Source: Thinopyrum elongatum (Eukaryota > Streptophyta > Magnoliopsida > Poales > Poaceae). From it: 64,000 nucleotides of DNA. The position numbers were made by a program, and so were the translations under genes. This document shows, piece after piece, positions 1 through 11,100 of the stretch (its first letter is position 1; each line of letters opens with the position of its first letter). Location: contig JAAAXO010000120.1 of NCBI GenBank assembly GCA_011799875.1, positions 90,248 through 154,247 of the forward strand. The letters are read 5' to 3'. The notes under the pieces are model-generated. The model made no database searches and was not told the DNA's origin. It was given only the letters and a program-made list of their open reading frames with translations.

Positions 1-282
1 ACCAAGACCGCTTTCGGATCCCCACCATTATCAATACTTCATCTATATTCGCAATATTCAGATTGCATTATCATATTCTTGCTTGTTCTTCGATTGCGTG
101 CAGGAATAGACCTTCCTGGTCAGGCTGATCGTGCTTCCAGCATCGTCAGTAACCTCAGGAGATTGGTTTAGCGATTGCTAAGGCGCAACGTCGTGCACGT
201 TTGTAGTCGGATCGTCAAAGTCGTCTCCACCCAATCGATAGTTACCATCTCATCGAAAGATCGGGACACCCCGCCTCTATCA
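1..282 (+). mobile_element. CRW-type (Cereba/Quinta-like) LTR, 3' part
   Basis: The segment matches the 3' third of the complete solo LTR at 10238-11150 and ends at the same terminus (GCCTCTATCA). The 5' part lies outside the window. The next base begins unrelated gypsy gag sequence, so this LTR end is inserted in, or recombined with, the gag of the following element. No TSD can be tested because the other end is missing. Confidence 0.8.
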
Positions 283-1430
283 GGTTGAGTGCACTCGCTC
301 ATGACTGTGTGAATATTTCTCTTGTTGTGCGACCGCCGTCTATAAGAGCTCAATTGCGTTCCGCACCTCAGCTGCGAAAGGCGTCTCATCCGTAATAGGG
401 ATTGCATTGAGCCGGGTAGCCGCCCTATCATGTTATCCACCGGGTTAGAATAATAGCCAGATGGTGTTGAAAAATGTCGAGGCGGGGTCTGATCTCTGCA
501 GGGCAGGTCTGGTAATCGAGGATGAGCCGCCGCCCCGCTCCCTGGGACTTCAGCCGCCCAGGTTGTACCTGGCGGGTTACTTGGCCCTGCACCAGGCGTG
601 TTGAAAAGGTTCCGCGCCTCATACTGCAAAGGCAGGTGGGTTTGGTACCTCCTTCGAAGAACAGCATTGGACGCATTCTGATCCAGACTCAGGCGAAAAG
701 CCTCCGCCCTTATACACTGTGACTCGGCGTCCATCAGAGCTCGTTCCGTTGCCATCCTGGCGTTCTCTGCATTAAGCTCCTCCTGAGCCTTGGCTACCTC
801 ATCTCGCACCTTCGCAACCTCTGCATTATGATGTGCTTGATTCGCCATAGTGACCTCTGTCGTTAACAGGGTTGTTAAAGTGCCCAAAAGTTCAGACAAA
901 ACTTGAGCCGGCAGTCGAGCTGAGCCGCCAGCCCCAGCTGTCGCAGCAGCAGCCGATCCAGACGTCATAGGCGCTGCTGTTGATGAGTCGAGAACCGGCC
1001 CTGTACCAGCCATAAAGATAGCAGCCCGACACGGCGGCTCATAGGGATCAGGAATACTGTCACCATCGGAATAGCCCCCAAGCCCACCGTCTTGAAGCTG
1101 GTAGATTGACTCCGTCTCTCCGGTCGAGGACTCATCACCTGAGTAGATGAGAGTCTCTCCTCCGGACACAGAATCCTCCGCAAGGTCCGTGCCATGCGCA
1201 AATCCAACGAAGACACGCTTCCGGCCAGGCTGAACCCTGGCGGGTTGCGCACGCCGAGCCGGATCAACGATGTCGGTGCAGATGTCCGGCTCAGGCTCTG
1301 ATCCGCCAATCTTGCCAATGAAGACGTGAATCCCGCCGAAGGGGACCCGGTACCCGTACTCGATTGAGTCGGCCTCAGGGCCCCAGCCAGCGTCATCGAT
1401 GTAGAGCTTGCCGCCGCGACTCTTAGTCAT
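283..1430 (-). CDS. Gypsy gag N-terminal part, truncated (Fatima-like by memory)
   Basis: Reading down from an ATG at 1430, about 382 codons stay open until the junction with the CRW LTR at 282/283. The N-terminus (MTKSRGGKLYIDD) begins a Gly/Asp-rich region, then an Ala/Thr/Gly-rich stretch, a helical Glu/Ala/Lys-rich segment, and a Pro-rich tail. The order resembles the Gag leader of large Triticeae gypsy elements; I recall Fatima as similar but cannot verify it. The ATG lies only nine bases from the LTR. Capsid, protease and pol are absent, so the copy is truncated. An open frame this long suggests a fairly recent element. The assignment to a retroelement gag is firmer than the family name. 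Confidence 0.6.
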
Positions 1431-1439
1431 CCTGCCAAC

Positions 1440-1987
1440 TGTCGTGGTTTTGTCACGGCAGATGCCCTTGTGAAAGGACTTAGGTGTGGAGCATCACAAT
1501 GTAGGTTAGCTTGAAGGGGTTGGACGGGATGAGAGACACGAGTTTACCCAGGTTCGGCCCCTCACTCACGAGGTAAAAGCCTACTTCCTGCTTTGTGTTG
1601 TATTGATTGAGTATCGATTACAAGGGAGCTGAATCGCTTGACCTAGCTATCGATTGATTGTAACTTGTGTTAACCCGCCGCAGGGTCTTGCCTTTATATA
1701 CACAGGTCGAGGCCCTGGGTTTACAAGAGTCCAAGTCGGATCACACAACGTGTCCAACTTGGGTTCTAAGCCGCCTTGCCTTGCTAGGCAAGCCGCCATC
1801 GGGCGGCTCACATCTCCGGGTTACAGCGCCGTCGCCTGGTCTTGGGCCTTCAACAGGCCCGCCTTATGAGCCGCCTCCAGTCTTCATGTCTCCTTCTTGG
1901 GCTTACTTAGGCTTTCTCCATTGAGTCGCCAACAGTGTAACCCGGCCCCTCCTGGGCGGGTCACACCGCGGGGTTATATCCCCAACA
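1440..1987 (-). mobile_element. Gypsy LTR, 548 bp
   Basis: On the minus strand the segment runs TGTTGGGGATATAACC...CCACGACA, with TG/CA ends. It contains a TATA-like TATATAAAGG near 1693-1702 and the antisense CCCAGGTTCGG motif common in the downstream half of Triticeae gypsy LTRs. It lies just upstream of the gag at 283-1430, consistent with a 5' LTR. No convincing tRNA primer site is visible after it. An 8-bp direct repeat CTGCCAAC (1432-1439 and 1988-1995) flanks it, which is unusual because gypsy insertions normally give 5 bp. Confidence 0.65.
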
Positions 1988-2434
1988 CTGCCAACCACAC
2001 AAATCGGAATTGCTAGCTCATCAAGCAAGCCTCGCGAACTGGAAACGGCAACCCAGGAAGAAAGTCAACCCTATAATCATGATAACGAAGACGGGCAGCA
2101 GCCTTGACTAGGCAACACTGGCCAAAAAATCCCTTGAAGGACGTCACATGATTTATGCATCCCACGTCACCAAAAGGGAATAGAATCGTGCGCTCCGCGA
2201 ACTGTACGTCGTGGAGCCCGAGGAACCGAAGTATAACCCGTGGCCGAAAATTCCGATCACATTCGATCGCCGAAACCACCCGACAAGTGCCCAGCATGGT
2301 GGGACCACTACGTGTGTCCTCGTCCCAATCGTTGATGGTTTACATCTGACCAGGATCATAATGGATGGCGGCAGTAGTCTCAACCTGATTTACACCAGGA
2401 CAATGAAAAAGATGCAGTTTGACTCATCCCGCAT
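1988..2434 (+). pseudogene. Decayed gypsy gag C-term/protease relic, left half
   Basis: From about 2070 the sequence reads, with frame breaks, as the gag-protease linker of a plant gypsy element. From 2211 a protease start is clear, including the active-site region IIMDGGSSLNLIY (D-G-G-S/S, usual in plant gypsies). The frame is cut at 2434 by the solo LTR 2435-3405 and resumes at 3406. The whole is a relic between the LTR at 1987 and the WD40 gene. Its full-length family is not identified. Confidence 0.7.
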
Positions 2435-3405
2435 TGATGCGGAGCATCCTATGGACATCACCATGTTAAGAGTCCGTTTGGCAAGTAACACGTGCGACAT
2501 CTACTTCGCATAGACAAAGGTTCTCCTTTACACGTGCTCACTTGACCACTTCGAGGATGGTATACTACTTGACACTCCTCTCGTGTGCATGCATAGGTAT
2601 TACCGGAGCTTCACCTTCGACGAGGAGGAGTGCGAGCGCATGTGTACGCCTACACCATCCGCGAGGGAAGCATGGAAGAGAAGACGGAAGAAAAGAGAAG
2701 AAGAAGGAGCGGCTGCTGGAGCCAGGCCAGACGTCCGGACCTCCGTCCGAATCATCCGGGCTCAGTCGGATCATCCGGACCTTCCCCCGGATCATCCGGG
2801 TATCTCGCAACCGAAGACTACCGAAGGCTCTCGCGTGAAGCAGGATCATTCGGACGAGGACCCGGATCATCTGGACGATGCTCGGATCATCCGGACCCTC
2901 ACCCGGATCATCCGGCCTTGCCTGCGTGCAACATCTCGGGTCGAGGCCCATGTACCCATTTCTCCCCCTCACTTACCCCTTCGTGGCTTGGACTATAAAT
3001 AGACCCCCCCCCCCCCCTCCTCATTTCTAGGGTTAGCATTATGATAGCTCATTAGTTGAGCTTTGCTCCTTACCTCCTCCTCCTCTTGAGAGAGAGAGAC
3101 CACTCAATTGGAGTTCAAGACCTCCGTTGAAGAAGATCCCATAGGGGAATCAAGATCCCTTCATGGGAAGATCCTTCTAGGATTCAAGACCTCAACTCCT
3201 TCAAGGATTGGGATGAACTAGTGCCTTTGTTACCATCTTGTGTTGGATTTGGACCTTTGTATCCCTCTTTGTGTATGTGGATTTAGCATATGTGTGATCG
3301 GATCTCGTTGATTTGAGTGTTTCCTCTCTCTTGTGTTCATCGTGTTCTTCGGGAATTCCCCTCCAAATCGTGAAAGATCGACCATTAGGGTTCCACCCTA
3401 CATCA
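2435..3405 (+). mobile_element. Family-N solo LTR (N0), TSD CGCAT
   Basis: A 971-bp solo LTR starts TGATGCGGAGCATCC and ends CCCTACATCA, the same termini as elements N1 and N2. The 5-bp duplication CGCAT is perfect at 2430-2434 and 3406-3410. Its U3 carries about eight copies of a short palindrome with core GGATCATCC (2727-2920). A TATA-like CTATAAATAG (about 2993) and a run of at least 15 C near 3004 follow. The inner sequence is well diverged from N1 and N2, so this is an older or separate subfamily. It splits a gypsy protease relic, dating it after that element's death or loss. Confidence 0.88.
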
Positions 3406-4045
3406 CGCATCCAGCCTGGTGAGACAAAATTTAAGGGCCAATGCACCCAATGCACAGGGAGGGTCACACTTTATGTTGTGTTCAAAACACCCAACAACTA
3501 TCGTATCGAGACTTCGAGCTTCGACATAGTCCCTTTCCAGAGTGGCTATCATGCACTGCTTAGACGAACTACATTTGCACCGTTTCACGCCGTGACACAT
3601 TACGCATACATGAAGTCAAAGATGCCAGGCCCAAAAGGCGTCATTACTATCTGTGGCAATGCAGAACGACTGCTCCGCATCGAGAAGCAAACTGTGGCTT
3701 TCGCCGCGGAGGCCATGTCTGCCGAGGATCTGTCCGAAAGTAAGGTCGGAACAGACAACATCAGCCCCACGAAGCGCTCCAAGTCAACTCCGTGCAATTC
3801 CCGTAGCGATATCGGCAAGCCTCAAGCTCATCCCGAGGACCGGTATGTGATAACCTCGCTGGGAACCGATCTGGACCCCAAATAGGAAACGCGTTCCGCA
3901 AGTTCCTCCACGAGATTTCGGATACCTCTACCCGACATCTATGGGATATGCCAGGAATCCCAAAGGAATTAGCAGAGCACACCCTTAGCATTACTACCGG
4001 CTTGGGGGGCGCTAAAACAGACGTTACGCCAAACCTCAGGACCTA
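3406..4045 (+). pseudogene. Decayed gypsy protease/RT-linker relic, right half
   Basis: This continues the protease fold interrupted at 2434. It holds a beta-strand-rich segment, the conserved YHALL stretch, then PGPKGVITI, after which the RT linker degenerates. Near 3945 a frame-shifted copy of the DMPGIP-type motif that precedes gypsy RT can be read. RT itself is absent. A stop at 3883-3885 and at least one frameshift show it is dead. Confidence 0.75.
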
Positions 4046-4091
4046 AGCATCATGCTGGGACAGAAGAACCAACCACTATGGATATATACTT

Positions 4092-4189
4092 CCTCGAAAG
4101 ACATTTTTTGTCTAAATACATTTCAAGTGATGTGGATTTTCCTCAAAAGACATTTTTTATCAAAATACATTTCAAGTGATGTGGATTTT
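4092..4189. repeat. Two tandem 49-bp units
   Basis: Bases 4092-4140 and 4141-4189 are near-identical head-to-tail copies, each ending in the same 22-base block; only a few internal bases differ. The sequence is AT-rich and non-coding. It lies between the gypsy relic and the 3' end of the WD40 gene, and nothing links it to either. Confidence 0.8.
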
Positions 4190-4725
4190 AATTGTTTTTC
4201 GGATGTTAGTGGTTATGAAATTTGATATGTATTATGTCTTAACGAGAAAAAACTAAAGGGCAATGGCAACGCACAAACATTCAACTATGATTTCTGTATT
4301 CATTTGATTTATATATTTTCAAAAATTGTTTTAATTTTATACCATGTCAACTCAGTTGGTCAGCATTTGAGAAATGTGTTGCACATGCACGCTTACTAGT
4401 CACGTTCAAAAAGAAAAAAGCATAGTACAGATAAAGCACCACTATGGAGGAAGACCAAGGACTGAGATAATAGTACCATATAGCAACTATCACAATCCCC
4501 GTCGGTTCCTAGATAGCAACAAGACAGAACAAAAATTTATACAGCTCCAGCTCATTTATCTGGAGTGAGCTTAAGGTGCGGCAGCAAATCACTAATCACG
4601 TTGCCCCAATGAGTTCCTCCACCGGTTGCCTTGACTAAAACCATGCAGTTTTTGCAGCACAGTCAAACGATCAATCACTCGCGTACAAAGGAACTGCAAA
4701 AGCAAACTGTGCTAACCAAAAGGCA
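4190..4725 (-). other. 3' flank / presumed 3' UTR of the WD40 gene
   Basis: No ORF or recognisable repeat is visible. On the minus strand it follows directly after the WD40 stop codon (4726-4728), so its upper part should be 3' UTR. I found no decisive polyadenylation hexamer, so the transcript end is not placed. Confidence 0.4.
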
Positions 4726-5139
4726 TCACCACAGGCAGTTCAAGTAATGATGCTGATGCCTCCTCTTGAACTCCATGAGGCCTCCATATGTTTGGTCTGC
4801 TACGCCAATATAGAAGGCCTCTGTGTCTGGGCTGAATGACAAACCAGCTATTTCACCAAAAAAGTCAATCTCATGAGATTTGCCATAATCGGCAAAACAA
4901 TCATAGATGTGAACGAAATCTATAGGCTCTGCTGTTGCCAAAAAGCGGCCATCTGAAGAGAATTTGATACAACGTATTGAGCCTAGCCTTCCACCAAGGA
5001 CAGCCAAGGATTGTGATAGGTTTCTAATGTCCCACAGCCGACATGTTGTGTCTTGACTCCCGGTAGCCAATATATTGCCGTCTGGGTGCCACGCAGATGA
5101 GAATGAGTAATCCAAATGGCCTCTAACTTTACCAATTGC
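4726..5139 (-). CDS. WD40 gene coding exon 9 with stop (residues 308-444)
   Basis: The acceptor gctttag precedes 5139. The exon holds the last WD40 blades, including [21 protein letters not shown] and the [12 protein letters not shown] strand, and ends ...NCLW-TGA (complement of 4726-4728). Confidence 0.92.
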   Translation of the reverse strand, partial: AIGKVRGHLDYSFSSAWHPDGNILATGSQDTTCRLWDIRNLSQSLAVLGGRLGSIRCIKFSSDGRFLATAEPIDFVHIYDCFADYGKSHEIDFFGEIAGLSFSPDTEAFYIGVADQTYGGLMEFKRRHQHHYLNCLW

Positions 5140-8100
5140 CTAAAGCAAAGCGGAAAATGTTACTTGGTTAGTGTTAACCAGAAACATAAATCGCTTCAAA
5201 ACTTGAGGAAAACATGCACACGCACTTACCTTGCCACACTTGGGATCCACTACCAAGCCATCCTCGTGATCACCAAGGACAGCAAAAAGTGTTCCATCAG
5301 GGTTAACCGAAACACTCTGTTTGAAAACAAGATATTAGCAAATAAACAAGACAACAGTCCGGAATAAACATGTCAGAGCTCTCAGTGAAAAACACAAGGT
5401 ACTTACATTCACAGACCATGGGAAAACATAGTGGTTAAGTAGGTCAAAGTACTTGGTATCAAAAATTCTGACAGAGCAGTCATTATTAGCAACCACCAAC
5501 CGTCTTGATCCACTGAAAATATACATTTTTTGAGAATATTGTTAACAACAACTTGAAAGTATTGTATATCAACTCTGAAAGCACCAAATCTTACTTGGGA
5601 TCCTGGTATATCTCTAAAGAGTTGGTTATAGCATTCTCATCATCTGTAACTCTCGTGCTGAAAACTATCCCATCATCCTCCAGACGCTAATAAAAACCAA
5701 AGCAAATTATCAGGTCAGAATTGTTACTTGTCAGACTATTGCAGAGTAGAAGGCTCTACTTGCCATCAACATACCTTGCATATAAGCTCTCCATGGAAAC
5801 CACCAACCACCAATAAATAATTATCTACAGCCATAGTTGTGAACTGGACCATTGAGACAGATTGTGAACCATGCCCTCTCTGTTAAGCAACAACAAAATG
5901 CTGATGGATGTCGTAGTCCAAACAGAAGATGAAGCGGAAACAAACAATGCCAAGACGTGTCATGAAGTATAAACCTGTTTTGGTATAATGCAATCATCAC
6001 CATTGATTAGCTCAGTGCTTATCTGGTTTAGTGATGACCAGTGTGTCATTGATTGATTGTGTACTGTATAAACATCATGCTTGGTTGTTGCCCAGACCAA
6101 ATTCCTCAACTGCAACTTGAATGTCAGAATCAAAACTACTTCGTTTGTCTATTAGTTCCACCTAAGACATAAAGTTTAGCCATGCAATGTAGAGAATGAA
6201 ATTGCACAGTATACTTACAAGAGAAATTATGACTACTTATGGGTGATAATTTAGCATTTAGGAGGCCAATATAGCTAATAAAGTGGAAAGTAGTGCGGAA
6301 TTGGTATATGCAACAATCAGCAGTTCATCAGGCAATGAAGAGCCATGGAGGAAGCTCAAGGGAGAGCATAGGGTAAATCGTAATCGCGGTGAGCACTGAT
6401 TTTATCAGGGACAGCCTGCATGTAGTGTATACCATAGAAGTTCTCCACGTCGACCATCTCCTGGCGATACTGTCAACCAACGGCTGAAGGTCACCTCTTG
6501 TTAGCGCCACCAGTGTCAAAGGTAAGCCCAAGTATGTACAAGGAAATTGGGTCGATTGGAAGGGGAGGGAACAGCGAGCACGTCCAGGTTCAAGCCATCA
6601 CAGCGGATTGGCGAAATCGCACACTTCTGTAAGTTGGCCTTAAGCCCAGAGGTGTCGCCAGATAAGGCCAGACTCTCCTTGATTGCAATCAGCTCGCTCT
6701 CCTTAGGTTTGAGGAATATCACGGCGTCGTCCGCATAGAGAAAAACACGATGCCACACGCCCCATCTGTCAAGCGGCTCAAAAAACCCAGCCGCCTCAGT
6801 CTTGTCCACCATTGCATTCAGCACATCCATAATCAGAAGGAACAGAAGGGCGGAGAGGGGGTCTCCCTGCCTCAGGCCCCGAGCATGCCAAATACGGTCA
6901 CCCGGTTTCCCACTGATAAGTACTCTAGAGCTCGCAATGACAGGGAAGGGAGTGATGTGGTAAGGTGAACAAGTATGTGTCATTGGATTGTTTTGAAGAT
7001 GGTTTGTCAGGGGTGGTTGCCGAGAGAGATAATTTCTAGCCTGGGCAACCTGTAAGCATAGTGTAAATTTTGAGAATCGCAAACAGGTCTTTGATTCAAC
7101 CATGTAACTGCGCCCCACAAAATCGTTGCTTGGGAAATGTGCAGGTTGGTTTCTCGCCTGGTGCAGTCATTGCTACTTTCAGGTAGTGCACCCCCGAGCC
7201 TGGCAGCTGCTGCCCGGGTCGTTGGGTGCTGGCTGTGCCCCTTCTGCGCGGTATGCGGTATGGTGGTAATACTCGCCTCCTGAATACGCTATTTTCGGCC
7301 GTTCGCCACTGCAGCAGTTAATAAGCCCGGCATGGATATAAATGGCTAGACGTGTGACCAATGCTACCACATGGAGGTACGACCCATAACGCCACGTCCC
7401 TCCATTTCAAAATACTTTGCATATTAATTATGTCTTAAGCCAAAAATTGTAAAGCTTGACCAAATTTATATTAAAAAAAATATCAACATCTATAATACAA
7501 AATAAATACAATATGAAATACATTGCACAATGAATCTAATGGTATTAATTTGCTATTGTGAATGTTGATATTTTTTCTATAAACTTGATCAAACTTCACA
7601 AAGTTTGACTCAAGACAGAACTAATATGCGTAAGTATTTTGAAACGATAGTAGTACTATTTTACAATGATAAATCGTTGAATGGTTATTAAGAATTACTC
7701 ACTTTTCCATCCTGGTTCAGCTATGACTGCATATTGTTGATGTAACCATACAAGGAAAAAAACACGGCTCCAAATGAATCACTTGTGCGAGACCCTGATT
7801 TTTCAGTGCGGCGGAGCGCGTCAACTCCCCCTAGTTGAAGTAGATGCTTCAACAATTTTTAGCAGCAAGGTGAAGTTGTTCCTCCACAATAATGTGCTAG
7901 AACAACTATGAAATAGCCCTTCTTGTTGAATTCATATTAAAAATACTAATCCATGGGGGTTCACTTCGCTCTAGGATTTCAGACAAAATATACTATACAT
8001 TATGGTATTCAGAATAATCTTCTAGATTATAGCTTGTGATTTAGTTCCTTCTACATTGTATAACTTCTTTTCCGCCAATTGACCAAATCATATTCTATCT

Positions 8101-11100
8101 CCACAAGCAAGACATTGTGAATGAACAAGTTCTATTGGACAACATGATCCAATCAGTTCAGAAAGATCATCCTTAGCTGTATTTAAACTCCATATATTCT
8201 ACTGTAAGTTTGAAATGACGATAGATTAGGTTCAAACCTGAAAATGCACAATTGACGGTCGCACACGCCTCGTGTTGTACTGAAAATCGTAGTAAGGGCT
8301 GTCCCTCTCAACTTGTTTGCAATCCTGCAAGATGAAATATAAAGAAAAGCATATTCCAAACTAGTCAGCAACCAAGCATACGACATACATCTCTTAATAT
8401 TTGCTTCTACTGTGGACTTTTAATCATAAAGACTAGACTTTGACCATAATAATAATGCTAATCAGTAGTGACATGATGAACATAATTTCTAGAAAAGTAG
8501 CACTGATACAATCGTGTTCTAATGAGTACAAACAATAGATCATAACAGAAGCCCTGCAACTAACAGAAGCAATATGGACATCTGTATATCTCACCAAACC
8601 ACTAAGCACGCGTGCAACATAAATAGGAACCTGGATGGTACAGTTATACATCCACTCCCCCAACCAAGATAACCTGACTTCCCACATATTATAATGGGAC
8701 ATTTACATCTGTGCCCCTAACTCGAACCCACTACTCATATTTGCCCCTAATTTTGAAGCATGCTCAAATTTGCCCCTCCGCCGTTAAGTCAGTACTCAGA
8801 AATGCCCTTCCGTACAGTACTGTAGCACTTTCTGTCCAATACTGTAGCACTCTCCGTCTGCTACAGTACACATGGGACTCTGACGGTCAAAGGCCTTTGA
8901 CTGGACGGAAGGGCATTTCTGAGTAGTGACTTAACGGCAGAGGGGCAAATTTGAGCATGCTTTGAAATTAGGGGCAAATCTGAGTAGGTGGTTCGAGTTA
9001 GGGGCAGAAATGCAAATGGCCCTATTATAATACTAACCAAGATTGCTTCCCACGTATTTCCCACTAGATAATGTGATTTCCCACATATTTCATTTCAAAT
9101 ATTTGCTTCTACTGTGAACTTTCAATCATAAAGCTGATCCATTTATTACACCAAGATAATCTGACTTCCCACATATTTACAATACTAACAGAAGCAATCG
9201 TAGCAAGTGCTGTATCTCTCACTCTTAACAACCACGTTTCTAGTCTTGTAAACCTGGGTCTGAAAATTTCATCCCCAATTCCATCAGAATTACAGTAGTT
9301 GTTTCTACATGAAGTTACATCTCATTATGATTACAGCTTAAGTAACACTACTAAGATTCTACACTAACCAAGAAACAAAGTGTCGGCGTACGACAATCTA
9401 TGGGACCATGCCAGCCCCTTTCCCAGGTTCGATGAAGAGGGACGCAGCACACAAAGAGCAACACCAACCACACACAGCACACAAGGATTTTACCCAGGTT
9501 CGGGCCGCAGTGATGCGTAAAACCCTACTCCTGCTTTGGTGGATTAAGTGTTATGAGCCCTGTATTACAGAGAGCGCAACCTTGCCGGCAAGGTGCTCGG
9601 GGGTGCTGCTAGCTACTGCAAATGGACAGGGTCTCAACCTTTGTAAAGGTTGCCATGGGCCTCCTTTTATAGCTCAGGGGTCACCAACAATGGCAAAATG
9701 GTAATTACATGCTGACGATAGCTACAGTGCTACCATACGTAACACTGACGGTGTAGGACAAAGGCAATTAATGATCTGCTAGGTGTCTTGATATGCTGGA
9801 TGCCGGGAAGGAGGTCCTGTTCCACCTGTTCCGTCGGCCCAGCTACCTTTTATTACCATGACACGTGCAAGGACGGGTGTCGATAAAGGTAAACTACAAG
9901 CGGTGGGTCGCCATGCAGCCCGACAGCTTCTACCTACCCGCCTGCGCGCCCGCCATCTGTCAACAGATTACTAACATGTAGGTGTGAGTGGAGCGGTGGT
10001 AGGTAGCTTGGCTTGCCGGCTCTGTCTTTGCCGGCAACGTGGGATGCTTGTTCCCGGGAAGGCCTGCTTCCCGGTGATCCTGGTCTTGACCTTGAGGTGA
10101 TTCCAGTACTTCTCGATGACCTGCCTCGAGGCCTTCTTCACGGTATTTATTCACCATGTCTTGAGTGTCTTGTGGTGGACTCCTCGGCCATGTCCTTCCT
10201 GGCATGGAGGCTGCAACTTGCCGGTGCGTGGTCATGGTGATGAGGACATCAATACCATTGTTACACCCACAGCCCCTGCTTCTATACATACTGGACCAAT
10301 TACTAGAGCTCGCGCACGCCAATTAAATTATCAGGTACTTTCGTTTCTTGGTAATGATTCTAAAGTTCATGAGAATATGATGCTGCCTAAATTGGATACA
10401 TTTGTTTTGCTTACAAATGAAGGCCCTAGCTTGGACAAGAAAGAGGAACCTTGGAGCAAGTTCAAGCATGGAGATGATGGCATGCACAAGGGGAACAAGA
10501 ACGGAGTTACAAGTGATGATTTCAGGACTTTGAAGCCACCATAATGAGTGCAGGAAGCCTTGGACGAAATATACAAGATGTCACTTCATAAATTTCGTCC
10601 AGAGGCTATTATAGATGCTGCGTCACCTTATTATTGGGCCAGGCCCATGTAATTTCGAAATACTTGAGTATAGGCTGTTTTTAGAGTCCGTATGTGTGGG
10701 GAAACAAGAGATAGGGTTGGTTTCGGACCCCTCCTTCAAGGGCCACGAAATCCCCTCCTCTTCCTCCATATATACAGCCCTTAGGGCACCGTTTAGACTT
10801 TGGGATTTGTTTAGTTAAAAGTTAGCCATTGCAACTTCGTGTACTTCGTTTGTGTCCAACGACCAGACCAAGACCGCTTTCGGATCCCCACCTTTATCAA
10901 TACTTCATCTATATTCGCAATATTCAGATTGCATTATCATATTCTTGCTTGTTCTTCGATTGCGTGCAGGAATAGACCTTCGTGGTCAGGCTGATCGTGC
11001 TTTCAGAATCGTCAGTAACCTCGGGAGATTGGTTTAGCGATTGCTAAGGCACAACGTCGTGCACGTTTGTAGTCGGATCGTCAAAGTCGACTCCACCAAA

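Noticed and set aside
4726..8324. WD40 locus as a processed or truncated pseudogene
   Set aside because: It has introns, correct splice sites, no stops, and the missing N-terminus is found at 28195-28607 in matching phase.
10116..10544. 142-codon ORF as a host gene
   Set aside because: Its C-terminal two thirds is the LTR-encoded tail of CRW pol; the rest is T1 sequence.
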